A DNA stretch of 64,000 nt from Acidimicrobiales bacterium (lineage in GTDB: Bacteria; Actinomycetota; Acidimicrobiia; Acidimicrobiales; Aldehydirespiratoraceae), in assembly GCA_041394245.1 (NCBI GenBank), contig JAWKIR010000002.1, positions 1,798,001 to 1,862,000 on the forward strand, written 5' to 3'. Made by a program: the position numbers and the translations under genes. This document shows, one piece after another, positions 33,777 through 43,256 of this stretch (its first letter is position 1; each line of letters begins with the position of its first letter). The notes below the pieces were generated by a model, which ran no database searches, was not told the DNA's origin, and was given only the letters and a program-made list of their open reading frames with translations.

Positions 33777-34574
33777 GTGGGGACCTACGCCATCAGCGGT
33801 TCGGCATCGGGCATCGGTGCGGCGACGCGGGCCAAGCTCGAGAACGCCGGCAACACGGTGATCGGAATCGATCTGCGCGACGCCGAGGTGATCGGCGATC
33901 TCTCCACACCCGAGGGCCGCGCCACCGCCGTGGACGAGACCCTCGAACGCTGCCACGGCACCCTCGACGGCCTCGTGACCGCTGCCGGCCTCGGCCCGCC
34001 GTTGCGGGGCAACATCATCGCCCGGGTGAACTACTTCGGTTCGCTCGCCCTCCTGGAGGGTCTGCGACCCGCGCTGGCCGCCGCCGGTGCCGCCCAGGTG
34101 GTCCAGGTCGGCTCGAACTCGTCGACCACGACACCGAACCTGCCGAGCGAGTTGGTCGACGCGTTCCTGGCCGGCGACGAGGCACGCGTCGTGGAGATCG
34201 TCGCAGCAGTACCCGAGCCGTTCGACGGTGCGATGGCCTACGGCGGGGCCAAGCTCGCCATCTCGCGATGGTGCCGGAGGGCCTCGGTCACCGACGCCTG
34301 GGTGGGCCAGGGCATCACCTTGAACGTGATCGCACCCGGGCCGGTCCAGACGCCGCTGTTCCAGCAGGGAAAGGACGACAAGGACTTCGGGCCGTTGCTC
34401 GCGAGCTTCCCGATCCCCACCGGGGAACCCGCGACCCCGGACCTGATGGCCGACTGGATCGTCTTCATGCTCTCGCCCGCCGCGCGGTTCGCCTGCGGGT
34501 CGGTGATCTTCGTCGACGGCGGTGCCGACGCCATGATCCGCAGCGACGCCTGGCCCGACTCGTTCTCGATGTAG
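33777..34574 (+). CDS. SDR related to 3-alpha-hydroxysteroid dehydrogenases
   Basis: The 265-residue SDR has an NAD-loop SGSASGIG, acidic Asp in GIDLRDAEV (NAD+ preference), the serine region VGSNSST, a roughly 50-residue insertion with LVDAFLAGDEARVVEIV, then YGGAK. It shares this insertion with the SDR at 27418, placing both in the 3-alpha-HSD/coniferyl-alcohol dehydrogenase subgroup. GGAG lies close before the GTG at 33777. It is divergent from the MDMPI operon. Confidence 0.8.
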   Translation: MGTYAISGSASGIGAATRAKLENAGNTVIGIDLRDAEVIGDLSTPEGRATAVDETLERCHGTLDGLVTAAGLGPPLRGNIIARVNYFGSLALLEGLRPALAAAGAAQVVQVGSNSSTTTPNLPSELVDAFLAGDEARVVEIVAAVPEPFDGAMAYGGAKLAISRWCRRASVTDAWVGQGITLNVIAPGPVQTPLFQQGKDDKDFGPLLASFPIPTGEPATPDLMADWIVFMLSPAARFACGSVIFVDGGADAMIRSDAWPDSFSM

Positions 34575-34599
34575 CCCGAGAACCGGTGTTCAGCGCTCG

Positions 34600-35289
34600 C
34601 TAGGAGGCGAGCGACACCGCCATCGCCGTGTGGATTCCCACGGCGACGACGACGAACACGTGCCAGATCTCGTGATAGCCGAACGTGTCGGTCCACGGGT
34701 CGGGACGCCGCGCTCCCACCACGATCGCGCCGACTGTGTAGGCCGCGCCGCCCCCGAGCAGCAGCGCCACTTCACCGATCGTCAGACCCGACAGCATCCA
34801 GGGGATGAAGACGACCATGGACCAGCCGAAGACCAGATAGGCGCCGTTCACCACACCTGCCGGCGGGTGCATGGGGATCCACTCGGCGACGATGCCGAGG
34901 ACGGCGCCGGTCCATGCCACCCCGAGGAGCCAGCCCGCCACCGGTGGCTCCAGGCCGAGCATCGCGATCGGCGTTGCCGTCGTCGCGAACATCAGGAAGA
35001 TCGCGCAATGGTCGAGGCGGACCATGAGCTCGACGCGTTCGATCGGCCAGTCGCGCAGGTGCACGATCGCACTCACGCCGAGCATCGCGGTGTTGCCGAG
35101 GGAGAAGATCGCCATGGCGGTCGTGGCGCGACTTCCGTCGGCGCCGACGGTCACCACCACACCGACGATGACCGAGACCAGCGCGGCCCAACGATGGAGC
35201 ACGCCACGGAAGCGAGGGCGGGGACGGCGAAGGAGCCGACGGGCCGATGGTGAAAGGAGGTCCGCTCGCGGGTCATCCATCAACTGCAC
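34600..35289 (-). CDS. Hemolysin III/AdipoR-like (TrhA, PAQR) membrane protein
   Basis: The 229-residue protein has seven hydrophobic segments and PAQR-family landmarks: FRGVLHRWAAL at the first helix, SAIVHLRDW (family SAxYH variant), LDHCAIFLMFA, and the C-terminal FGYHEIWHVFVVV, whose two histidines with the earlier one form the metal site. Family members act in membrane-lipid homeostasis or as ceramidase-like hydrolases; haemolysis is historical naming. The GTG at 35289 is chosen because TATCCT sits 7 bases upstream; ATG 35280 and 35340 are alternatives. Confidence 0.8.
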   Translation of the reverse strand: MQLMDDPRADLLSPSARRLLRRPRPRFRGVLHRWAALVSVIVGVVVTVGADGSRATTAMAIFSLGNTAMLGVSAIVHLRDWPIERVELMVRLDHCAIFLMFATTATPIAMLGLEPPVAGWLLGVAWTGAVLGIVAEWIPMHPPAGVVNGAYLVFGWSMVVFIPWMLSGLTIGEVALLLGGGAAYTVGAIVVGARRPDPWTDTFGYHEIWHVFVVVAVGIHTAMAVSLAS

Positions 35290-35296
35290 GACGGGA

Positions 35297-35302
35297 AGGA
35301 TA
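35297..35302 (-). promoter_or_regulatory. -10 hexamer TATCCT of the hemolysin III-like gene
   Basis: TATCCT ends 7 bases before the GTG at 35289, consistent with leaderless initiation. Confidence 0.45.
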
Positions 35303-35334
35303 CGCGAGCGCGCCCCCGAGGGGTGAGCCAGGCA

Positions 35335-35340
35335 TACCAT
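35335..35340 (+). promoter_or_regulatory. -10 hexamer TACCAT of the MFS gene
   Basis: TACCAT ends 8 bases before the GTG at 35349. Confidence 0.45.
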
Positions 35341-35348
35341 CGTGACCC

Positions 35349-36887
35349 GTGAGCCGTCGCCGAGTGATCCACACCGAGACCTCGTGTGACGACCGCGAAC
35401 TCGAACGTCGTCGGCGGCCGCGGGTCGACATCGTGGCCGAGACCGAGGCCGAGACCCTCAGGACCGGGAACGACGGCGAGCGCTTCGGGCTCGCCGAAGG
35501 ACCGTTCAGTGAGTACGAGCGCACCCTCGAGGTGGCACCCGACGGCGACCGCTGGGTCGTGCGCGAGACCACGACGTATCGGCTCGCCATCCCCGTGTGG
35601 GGTTGGCTCTTCCAGCTTCCGGTCCGTCGGGCGCTGCGATCCCGCAGGGACGCGTTCGGCTACTGGTGGGCGCCGCCCGACCGCCTCGACGCCCGTGCCG
35701 CGATGGTGCTCGGTCTTCTCGCTGCGGCCCAGATCGTCGACGGCTACCTCGGCACCGTGCTGACCCAGACGATCAGCTTCGCCACCGACGAGTTCGGGCA
35801 GGGCAACAGTGCCCAGGGGTGGGTGCTCGGCATCGTCCGCGCCGGTGTGCTGTTCAGCCTCGTCACCGTGGCGCTCGCCGACCGTCGGGGCCGCCGTTCG
35901 ATGCTCGTCGCCGCCGGTCTCGGAAGCTGCATCTTCACCCTCATGGGCGGGCTCGCACCCGACATCTGGACCCTCGGCGGATCACAGCTCATCGCCCGCG
36001 GCCTGTCGACGGGACTCGGCATCCTGATCGCCATCGTCGCCGCCGAGGAGATGCCGGCCCGCAGCCGGGCGTGGGCCGCATCCGTCCTCGTGCTCAGCGC
36101 CGGCGTCGGTTCGGGTCTGGCGGTCAACGTCCTTCGCCTCGCCGATCTCGGTCCGCGTGGCTGGCGGGGGGTGTATCTGGTGGGCGGGCTCGGGGTACTG
36201 GTGATCATCTGGGTCGGCCGGCGCCTGCCGGAGACCCTCCGGTTCACCCACTCCTCCGATGCGGTGGTCAGCGATGTCTCCGACGCACATCGGGACCGGC
36301 GTCGACAGCGGCTGATCCTCCTGGCCGGCTCGGCCTTCCTGCTGTCGATGTTCTTCTCGCCCGCCTCGAGCTTCCAGAACGACTTCCTGAAGGACGAACA
36401 GGGCTTCAGCGCATCGGGCATCTCGAACTTCACTCTCGTCACCGCAACGCCGGCGGGCCTCGGAGTGCTGCTCGGCGGCTACCTGGCCGAGACGAGGGGG
36501 CGCCGCAAGGTCGGCGCCACAGGCCTCGTGATCGGGGCCGGGTTCGCGACCCTCGCGTACTTCTCGGGCGGCATCGCGCTGTGGATCCTGACGCTGCTCG
36601 GCGTGGTGCTCGGGGGTATCGCCGTGCCCGCGATGGCCGTCTACGGACCAGAGATGTTCGGGACGCATGATCGCGGCCGGGCCAACGGCATCATCGTGAC
36701 CGTCGGCGTGATGGGCAGCGCGGTGGGGCTGATCTTCGTCGGGCAGGTGTCCGAACGGATGGGCGAGATCGGCCCGGCCCTCGCCATCCTCGCGACCGGA
36801 CCGCTCATCGTGGCCTGGCTCGTCCTGCGCCGATATCCCGAGACCGCCGGTCTCGAACTCGAGGAGATCAACCCCGAGGACCGCTGA
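35349..36887 (+). CDS. MFS transporter with soluble N-terminal extension
   Basis: The 512-residue protein begins with about 115 soluble residues (YERTLEVAPDGDRWVVRETTTYRL looks like a beta-rich module). Twelve MFS membrane segments follow, starting AAMVLGLLAAAQIVDGYLG. The loop motif ADRRGRRSMLV and the second-half AETRGRRKVGATG are typical of sugar-porter-like MFS proteins. The substrate is unknown. The extension is unusual for the family and may be regulatory. The GTG start follows from the -10 spacing. Confidence 0.78.
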   Translation: MSRRRVIHTETSCDDRELERRRRPRVDIVAETEAETLRTGNDGERFGLAEGPFSEYERTLEVAPDGDRWVVRETTTYRLAIPVWGWLFQLPVRRALRSRRDAFGYWWAPPDRLDARAAMVLGLLAAAQIVDGYLGTVLTQTISFATDEFGQGNSAQGWVLGIVRAGVLFSLVTVALADRRGRRSMLVAAGLGSCIFTLMGGLAPDIWTLGGSQLIARGLSTGLGILIAIVAAEEMPARSRAWAASVLVLSAGVGSGLAVNVLRLADLGPRGWRGVYLVGGLGVLVIIWVGRRLPETLRFTHSSDAVVSDVSDAHRDRRRQRLILLAGSAFLLSMFFSPASSFQNDFLKDEQGFSASGISNFTLVTATPAGLGVLLGGYLAETRGRRKVGATGLVIGAGFATLAYFSGGIALWILTLLGVVLGGIAVPAMAVYGPEMFGTHDRGRANGIIVTVGVMGSAVGLIFVGQVSERMGEIGPALAILATGPLIVAWLVLRRYPETAGLELEEINPEDR

Positions 36888-36891
36888 GCGG

Positions 36892-36897
36892 TACCGT
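36892..36897 (+). promoter_or_regulatory. -10 hexamer TACCGT of the L,D-transpeptidase gene
   Basis: TACCGT ends 7 bases before the ATG at 36905. An in-frame ATG at 36899 is only 1 base away and so is the less likely start. Confidence 0.45.
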
Positions 36898-36904
36898 CAT
36901 GGCG

Positions 36905-37738
36905 ATGGACCGACGCACTTTCCTGTTGGGTACCGGTGCACTGGGATTGGTTGCCTGTTCGGCGCCCGAACGCGATCTGCTGGCACCCTACGACGGCGTC
37001 GACATCGAGCTCCGGCCAGGCGTCACGACCTCCGCCGGGATCGACGCGATCCCCGACTCCACCACGACCGGTGTCCCCCGGTCGCCGATGGAGGCGCTGC
37101 GCGATGCCATCGAGCCGGCCGAGGACCGGGTCGGCGTGTCGTTCGTGGCCCGGGCTCGCGGGAGCGAGGTCACGGTCGAGGAGAACCCCGGCGACGGCAT
37201 CCCCCGGTGGACGTTCACGAATCCCGTCGCGTCGGGCGACGACCTGCTGTTCCTCGTGGAGGACTACGACGGGATCGAGTACTACCAGGTACTGCTGCCG
37301 ACCCGGCCCAACGGCTCACTCGGGTGGATCCGCAGCGACAGCGTCGATCTTCTGCGCCACAACTTCGCCATTCGGGTCGAGCTCGACGAGTTCCGCCTGA
37401 CCGTGTTCGACCACGAACAGGTCGTGCTCGAGACCACCGTCGGCGTTTCTCGCGACAATGCGCCCACGCCGCGCGGGCGGTACTACACGACCGAGATCAT
37501 CCGCCCGGCCCGACCCGACTCGGTCTACGGGGCGTTCGCCTACGGGCTTTCCGGCTTCTCCGACACGTTCGTGACGTTCAACGGCGGACCGGGCCAGCTC
37601 GGCATCCACGGGACGAACGACCCCGACAGCCTGGGAACCAACGTCTCGTCGGGTTGCATCAGGATGGACAACGACGACATCACCAGGATGGTCGAGGAAC
37701 TCAAGGTGACGGCCGGCGTCCCCGTCGAGGTGCTCTGA
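36905..37738 (+). CDS. L,D-transpeptidase (YkuD) lipoprotein
   Basis: The 277-residue protein has a short RR-containing signal (MDRRTFLLG) and a lipobox ending LVAC. An SH3-like middle region follows, then the YkuD catalytic domain with GIHGTNDPDSLG (His235) and SSGCIRM (Cys251). YkuD enzymes make 3-3 crosslinks in peptidoglycan or attach proteins to it, and resist most beta-lactams except carbapenems. Its final 38 bases overlap the end of the WecA-like gene on the other strand, so two cell-envelope genes converge here. Confidence 0.88.
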   Translation: MDRRTFLLGTGALGLVACSAPERDLLAPYDGVDIELRPGVTTSAGIDAIPDSTTTGVPRSPMEALRDAIEPAEDRVGVSFVARARGSEVTVEENPGDGIPRWTFTNPVASGDDLLFLVEDYDGIEYYQVLLPTRPNGSLGWIRSDSVDLLRHNFAIRVELDEFRLTVFDHEQVVLETTVGVSRDNAPTPRGRYYTTEIIRPARPDSVYGAFAYGLSGFSDTFVTFNGGPGQLGIHGTNDPDSLGTNVSSGCIRMDNDDITRMVEELKVTAGVPVEVL

Positions 37739-38888
37739 GCTTCTCGTTCGCGGCGTCGATGACGTCGAGATCGGCGGCATCGACCTCGACCGCAGCCCCC
37801 CGCCACCGAGGGTGAAAGACCGTGAACAGGCCGAGAGCAAGGGCCGCGACGCCGATCGGAACGACGGCATCGCCTTCACCCGTGTAGGTCGGGTCCAGGA
37901 CGAACGCCGACAGCAGGGCCGTCCAGAGCCACAGGATCAGCACCGAACGCCGATGTCCGTGCCCGAGTCGCATCAGGCGATGATGCAGGTGCTCCTTGTC
38001 GGCCTCGGCCACCGCGCTTCGCTTCACGGCCCGGCGGGCGATGGCGAACGCGGTGTCGAGGATCGGCACGCCGAGGATCACCAACGGGATGAAGATGGGG
38101 GCGAAGAAGAAGAACGCCTGGCCGGAGAACTCCGCGGTCGTCCGCCCCCCGACCGACATCGTGGACGCGGCCATCAGGAGTCCGAGCAACAGCGCGCCGC
38201 CGTCGCCCATGAAGATCCGGGCCGGATGCACGTTGTGCGGCAGGAACCCGACGCACAGGCCGAGGGTGATGCTCGCCCACAGCGCACCCGGGTTGTTCGG
38301 ATCCAGCACGCCCTCGTTGCCGAGCTGCAGGGCGTAGAGGAGGAAGGTCGCCGAGGCGATCGCGATGATGCCGCCGGCGAGACCGTCGAGCCCGTCGATG
38401 AAGTTGACCGCGTTGGCCATTCCGAGGACCCACAGCACGGTCACGAGCGCCGACCAATCGGCCGAGAGGAACAGCAGATCGAAGAACGGCACCCGGAAGA
38501 ACAGGATCGACACGCCGGTGAGCGACATCACCGACCCGGCCAGCACCATCCCGGCGAGTTTCGCGGGTGGTGAGATCTCACGGACGTCGTCGATGAACCC
38601 GACGCTGAAGATCACCGCCGCCGCGATCACCACCCCGATCATCTCGGTGCGGGCCGCCATCACTCCGGAGAACTCGTCGAGGAGCGCCGCCGTGGCGAAG
38701 GCCACGAGCAGGCCGAACATCATCGCCGCGCCCCCGCCTCGGGGGGTCGGCACGAGATGGACGTGGCGCTCGTCGGCTGGAGCGATGGCCCCGATCCGAA
38801 TCGACAGACGTCGGACCAGCGGCACCGACACGAACGTGACGACGGCCGCCGTCGCGCTGACGATCAGGTAGGCAGAGAGGGCCGGCAT
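37701..38888 (-). CDS. WecA/MraY-like polyprenyl-phosphate sugar-1-phosphate transferase
   Basis: The 395-residue multipass protein carries the family motifs: Mg-binding GFIDDVREI, NFIDGLDGLAGG, the carbohydrate-recognition segment FMGDGGALLLG and the His-rich loop KEHLHHRLMRLGH typical of WecA rather than MraY. It transfers GlcNAc-1-P (or a related sugar) to decaprenyl/undecaprenyl phosphate, the first step of arabinogalactan-linker or teichoic-acid-type synthesis. The C-terminus is basic (RAPRRGRRPSP). It follows glyA by 28 bases, probably the last gene of the prfA-glyA operon, as in mycobacteria. Confidence 0.88.
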   Translation of the reverse strand: MPALSAYLIVSATAAVVTFVSVPLVRRLSIRIGAIAPADERHVHLVPTPRGGGAAMMFGLLVAFATAALLDEFSGVMAARTEMIGVVIAAAVIFSVGFIDDVREISPPAKLAGMVLAGSVMSLTGVSILFFRVPFFDLLFLSADWSALVTVLWVLGMANAVNFIDGLDGLAGGIIAIASATFLLYALQLGNEGVLDPNNPGALWASITLGLCVGFLPHNVHPARIFMGDGGALLLGLLMAASTMSVGGRTTAEFSGQAFFFFAPIFIPLVILGVPILDTAFAIARRAVKRSAVAEADKEHLHHRLMRLGHGHRRSVLILWLWTALLSAFVLDPTYTGEGDAVVPIGVAALALGLFTVFHPRWRGAAVEVDAADLDVIDAANEKLRAPRRGRRPSP

Positions 38889-38916
38889 GCGGTCGCCGTC
38901 CGCCGTTGCCCGGCCC

Positions 38917-40170
38917 TCAGGCCCCCAGGTCGGGATAGGGCGGGAATTCCCCGCACAGGGTCGCCGCGTCGGCCTTGACCGCCGCCACCGCTGCCGGGTC
39001 GTTGCGCTCTCGCAACGCTCGTGCGATCAGTTCGGCGATCGTGACCATCTCGGCGGGACCCATGCCCTGGGTCGTGACCGCGGGAGTGCCGATGCGCACG
39101 CCCGAGGTGACGAAGGGAGAGCGGGGGTCGTCGGGAATCGTGTTCTTGTTGAGGCTCACGCCGGCGTCGTCGAGCACGGCCTGCGCCTCCTTCCCCGTGA
39201 GCTCCTCGTCGAAACCGCGCAGGTCGACCAGCAACAGATGGTTGTCGGTCCCGCCGCTGACGAGACGGAAGCCGTGCCCGGCCAGGGCTTCGGCCAGCGC
39301 CGCCGCGTTCTCGACGATGCGGGCCGTGTAGCTCTTGAATTCGTCGGTGGCGGCCTCGCCGAACGCAAGCGCCTTCGCCGCGATGACGTGTTCGAGCGGG
39401 CCGCCCTGGATCCCGGGGAACATGGCCTTGTCGATCTTCGCCGCGTACTCCTCACGGGCGAGGATGCACCCGCCACGCGGACCGCGAAGCGTCTTGTGGG
39501 TCGTGAAGGTCATCACGTCGGCCAGCGGAACGGGATTGGGGTGCTGGCCCCCGGCGATGAGGCCCGCGATGTGGGCGGCGTCGAACATCAAGAGCGCGCC
39601 GACCTCGTCGGCGATGTCGCGCAGGGGTTGCGGGTCGATGATGCGCGGGTAGGCGGTGGCCCCCGCAACGATCATCTTCGGCCTCTCGGCGTGGGCTTTC
39701 GCCGCCATGTCGTCGAAATCGATGCGTTCATCGCTCGCGGTCACGCCGTAGGAGACGAAGTTGTAGAGCAGGCCCGAGAAGTTGACCGGCGACCCGTGGG
39801 TGAGGTGCCCTCCGTGGTCGAGGCTCATCCCGAGGACGGTGTCGCCCGGCTCGAGGAGCGCCTGGTAGACCCCCATGTTGGCGATCGCACCGGCGTGGGG
39901 CTGGACGTTGGCGTGGTCGGCCCCGAAGAGGGCACAGACACGTCGCCGTGCCTCGTCCTCGATCTCGTCGACCACCATGTTGCCGCCGTAGTAACGCTTG
40001 CCCGGATAGCCCTCGCTGTACTTGTTGGTCAGCACCGAGCCCGTCGCGGCCATCACGGCGGGCGACGCGAAGTTCTCCGAGGCGATCAGCTGCACCGTGG
40101 TGTTCTGACGCGTCTCCTCCTTGGTGATGAGGTCGAGGACGGGATCGTCGGCAGTGCTGGGCCAGGGCAT
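38917..40170 (-). CDS. glyA: Serine hydroxymethyltransferase
   Basis: The 417-residue PLP enzyme has the family opening DPVLDLITKEETRQNTTVQLIASEN, the substrate-binding SEGYPGKRYYGG and the PLP lysine in TFTTHKTLRGPRGG. It converts serine and tetrahydrofolate to glycine and 5,10-methylene-THF. Length is normal. GAGGAG 7 bases before the ATG at 40170 is the ribosome-binding site. The gap to rpiB is 82 bases, with no riboswitch seen. Confidence 0.96.
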   Translation of the reverse strand: MPWPSTADDPVLDLITKEETRQNTTVQLIASENFASPAVMAATGSVLTNKYSEGYPGKRYYGGNMVVDEIEDEARRRVCALFGADHANVQPHAGAIANMGVYQALLEPGDTVLGMSLDHGGHLTHGSPVNFSGLLYNFVSYGVTASDERIDFDDMAAKAHAERPKMIVAGATAYPRIIDPQPLRDIADEVGALLMFDAAHIAGLIAGGQHPNPVPLADVMTFTTHKTLRGPRGGCILAREEYAAKIDKAMFPGIQGGPLEHVIAAKALAFGEAATDEFKSYTARIVENAAALAEALAGHGFRLVSGGTDNHLLLVDLRGFDEELTGKEAQAVLDDAGVSLNKNTIPDDPRSPFVTSGVRIGTPAVTTQGMGPAEMVTIAELIARALRERNDPAAVAAVKADAATLCGEFPPYPDLGA

Positions 40171-40252
40171 GGAAGGCTCCTCAGGAGGGCAGGATCACGG
40201 CAGCGTACCGCCCGGTCACCGGGTCGGAGAGACTGGCTGGCCAGAACGTCGA

Positions 40253-40711
<459 letters not shown>

Positions 40712-40720
40712 GGGCGGAGC

Positions 40721-41314
40721 TTAGGAGTCGGTGCTCGCGATGGCTTCGATATCGGTGTCGCTGATCGGACCCTGGCGCAGCACGACCGGAGGCGTCTCGA
40801 CCACCGACACGACGGTCGACGCCGCGCCGGGACGCGGGCCATCGTCGAGCACGACCCTGACATCGGGAAAGAGCTCGGCGACCTCGGCCGCCCGGACCGG
40901 GGTGTCGCCGCCGTGGAGGTTGGCGCTCGTCGCTGCGATCGGCCCCACCTCGGCGGCCAGGGCCCGCGCGACCGCGTCGTCGGGACAGCGGACCCCGAGC
41001 GTCTCGTCGTCGCCCGCCGCCAGGGACCCCGGCACGTGGCGGGGTGCGACGATCGTGAGCGGCCCCGGCCAGTACCGTGCCGCCAGGGCCTCGCCGACGG
41101 GGCCGAGTTCGACATAGTGCCGGGCCTGGTCGATGTCGGCGACCAGCACGGCGATCTTCACGTCGACGGGGCGGTTCTTGAGCGCGAACATCGCCTCGAC
41201 CGCGGCGGTGTGATCAGCGGCGGCCGCCAGTCCGTAGACCGTGTCGGTCGGGATGACGACCACTCCCCCACCGCGCATCTCGCGGGCGGCGTCGGCCAGA
41301 TCATCAGGTGCCAT
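40721..41314 (-). CDS. tsaC: L-threonylcarbamoyladenylate synthase (Sua5/YrdC/TsaC)
   Basis: The 197-residue YrdC-domain protein has VVVIPTDTVYGLAAAA, the ATP/threonine-binding ALKNRPVDVKIAVLV, WPGPLTIVAP and TSANLHGGD. It makes threonylcarbamoyl-AMP for tRNA t6A37. It lacks the extra Sua5 C-terminal domain. It sits 5 bases after prmC, the common prmC-sua5 pairing of actinobacteria. Confidence 0.9.
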   Translation of the reverse strand: MAPDDLADAAREMRGGGVVVIPTDTVYGLAAAADHTAAVEAMFALKNRPVDVKIAVLVADIDQARHYVELGPVGEALAARYWPGPLTIVAPRHVPGSLAAGDDETLGVRCPDDAVARALAAEVGPIAATSANLHGGDTPVRAAEVAELFPDVRVVLDDGPRPGAASTVVSVVETPPVVLRQGPISDTDIEAIASTDS

Positions 41315-41319
41315 GTCGT

Positions 41320-42177
41320 CTACTCCGGATTCTTGCGGGCAACGACCGCTCGGGGGCGACCCGAGAGGTCGGGGTGGACCGTCGCGGACATGTCGACCTG
41401 AGCGGCCCATCCGGCGACGATGTCGGTCTGGTCCGGGGCCATCTCGAGCACCAGCGCACCGTCGTCGGCGAGCCAGTGCGGCGCGTGCGAGACGATGTGG
41501 TGGAGGTCGTCGAGTCCGGCCGGACCGGCGCGGAGAGCCGACGGCGGTTCCCAGTCGGCGACGACGGCCGGGAGCTCCTCGTGGTCGGCGACATAGGGCG
41601 GATTCGACACGATCAGGTCGAGTGAACCCTGCACGGCCGACGGCAGGGCATCGAACCAGGCACCCTCGTGGATGGCGACGCGGGTCGCGGCCCGACCGAT
41701 CCCCGCCAGGTTGGCCCGAGCGACGACGACGGCATCGGGCGACACGTCGGTGGCGATCACCCGAGCGGCACCGCACTCGACCGCGACCGACAGCCCGATC
41801 GCTCCGGATCCGGTGCCGAGGTCGGCCACCAGGAGTTCGCGCGCCACGTCGCGGGCGCGAGCGGTCAGCCAGTCGATGGCGAGACCGGCGACGACCTCGG
41901 TCTCGGGTCGAGGGATGAGGACCCGCCGATCGACCATCAGATCGAGCGTGCGGAAACCCCAACGACCGAGCACGTACTGCAGCGGTTCCCCGGCGAGCCG
42001 CCGGGCGACCATGTCGTCGAACCGGGCGACGCCCCGCACGGTCACCAGATCGTCGAGCACCCGATGCAGCTGCCCGGGTTCGGCGTCGGTCAGTTCCTCG
42101 ACGATTCGGCGAGCGTCGGTGGCTCCCAGCCGGCGGGTCGCTTCGTCGAGGAGCTCGGACCAGGAAACGGTGCCCAA
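41320..42177 (-). CDS. prmC: Release factor N5-glutamine methyltransferase
   Basis: The 285-residue SAM methyltransferase has the family N-terminal helical domain, LQYVLGRWGFRTLDLMVDRRVLIPRPETE, the SAM motif VADLGTGSGAIGLSVA and the catalytic NPPYVAD. PrmC methylates the Gln of the GGQ motif in RF1 and RF2. The apparent start is TTG at 42177, one base after the prfA stop (TGAGTTG), so translation is probably coupled to prfA. Confidence 0.93.
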   Translation of the reverse strand: MGTVSWSELLDEATRRLGATDARRIVEELTDAEPGQLHRVLDDLVTVRGVARFDDMVARRLAGEPLQYVLGRWGFRTLDLMVDRRVLIPRPETEVVAGLAIDWLTARARDVARELLVADLGTGSGAIGLSVAVECGAARVIATDVSPDAVVVARANLAGIGRAATRVAIHEGAWFDALPSAVQGSLDLIVSNPPYVADHEELPAVVADWEPPSALRAGPAGLDDLHHIVSHAPHWLADDGALVLEMAPDQTDIVAGWAAQVDMSATVHPDLSGRPRAVVARKNPE

Positions 42178-42178
42178 C

Positions 42179-43243
42179 TCAGTCCTCGGCCTCGAGCTGA
42201 CGCTGACGTTCGTCGGCGACGATGGCGTCGCTCAGGTCGTCGAGTTCGCCGGCGAGCACACGGTCGAGCTTGTGGATCGTCAACCCGATGCGATGATCGG
42301 TGACCCGGTTCTCCTTGTAGTTGTAGGTGCGGATCTTCTCGGACCGGTCGCCGGTGCTCACCTGGCTCTGACGGAGATCCGAGGCCTCGGCGTTGGCCTT
42401 CTCCTGTTCGAGGGCGAGCAGGCGGGAGCGCAGGACGCGCATCGCCTTGTTCTTGTTCTTCAGCTGACTCTTCTCGTCCTGCATCGAGACGGTCACACCG
42501 GTCGGCAGGTGGGTGATCCGCACGGCGGAATCCATGGTGTTGACCGACTGACCGCCCGAGCCGCTCGAACGATAGGTGTCGATGCGCAGGTCGTTGTCGT
42601 TGATGTCGACCTCGACCTCCTCGGCCTCCGGGAGCACGAGCATCGTCGCCGAGGAGGTGTGCACCCGCCCCTGCGACTCGGTCACCGGAACCCGCTGGAC
42701 ACGATGGGTGCCCGCCTCGTGCTTCATCCGGGTCCACACACCGTCGCCGCTCAGGAGGGCGGTCACCTCGGCGAACCCACCCAGATCGGAGGGCGATGCG
42801 CCCAACATCTCCATCCGCCAGCCCTGCCGCTTCGCGTACGCCTCGTACATGACGTAGAGGTCACGGGCGAACAGGTTGGCCTCCTCGCCTCCGGCTGCGC
42901 CGCGGATCTCGATGATGACGTTGCGACCCGCATTCGGGTCGGGCGGCAACAACAGGAGCCGCATCTCCTCTTCCCCCGCCGCGATCTGCGCCTCGAGCTC
43001 GGCGATCTCGTCCCGCATCGCGTCGCGATCTGCCCCCTCGGCCTCGCGAAGCATGTCGTTGGCCGCCTCGAGGTCGCCGGTCGCGTCTCGGAGGCGACGC
43101 CCGGCCGACACCACCTCCTCGAGCTGCTTGAATCGCCGACCGAGGTCGGCCATCTGTGACGGGTCGGCCTGCACGGCGGGATCGCCGAGACGGATCTCGA
43201 CGTCACGAAGCTCTTTCTCGAGGCTCTCGATGCGGTCCCACAC
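42179..43243 (-). CDS. prfA: Peptide chain release factor 1
   Basis: The 354-residue RF1 has the stop-recognition tripeptide region RVPVTESQGRVHTS (PVT in place of the usual PxT), the catalytic GSGGQSVN and the typical KNKNKAMRVLRSRL. It terminates at UAA/UAG. GTG 43243 was chosen because TAGCCT lies 7 bases upstream and the length fits RF1. prmC follows directly. Confidence 0.95.
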   Translation of the reverse strand: MWDRIESLEKELRDVEIRLGDPAVQADPSQMADLGRRFKQLEEVVSAGRRLRDATGDLEAANDMLREAEGADRDAMRDEIAELEAQIAAGEEEMRLLLLPPDPNAGRNVIIEIRGAAGGEEANLFARDLYVMYEAYAKRQGWRMEMLGASPSDLGGFAEVTALLSGDGVWTRMKHEAGTHRVQRVPVTESQGRVHTSSATMLVLPEAEEVEVDINDNDLRIDTYRSSGSGGQSVNTMDSAVRITHLPTGVTVSMQDEKSQLKNKNKAMRVLRSRLLALEQEKANAEASDLRQSQVSTGDRSEKIRTYNYKENRVTDHRIGLTIHKLDRVLAGELDDLSDAIVADERQRQLEAED

Positions 43244-43250
43244 CCTTGCG

Positions 43251-43256
43251 AGGCTA
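43251..43256 (-). promoter_or_regulatory. -10 hexamer TAGCCT, leaderless prfA
   Basis: TAGCCT ends 7 bases before the GTG at 43243. It lies in the 10-base gap after the hydrolase gene, so prfA can be transcribed on its own. Confidence 0.5.

Noticed and set aside
40171..40252. A riboswitch before glyA.
   Set aside because: The 82-base gap contains a ribosome-binding site with a short CTCCTGAGGAG palindrome, but no glycine, SAM or THF riboswitch core was recognised.
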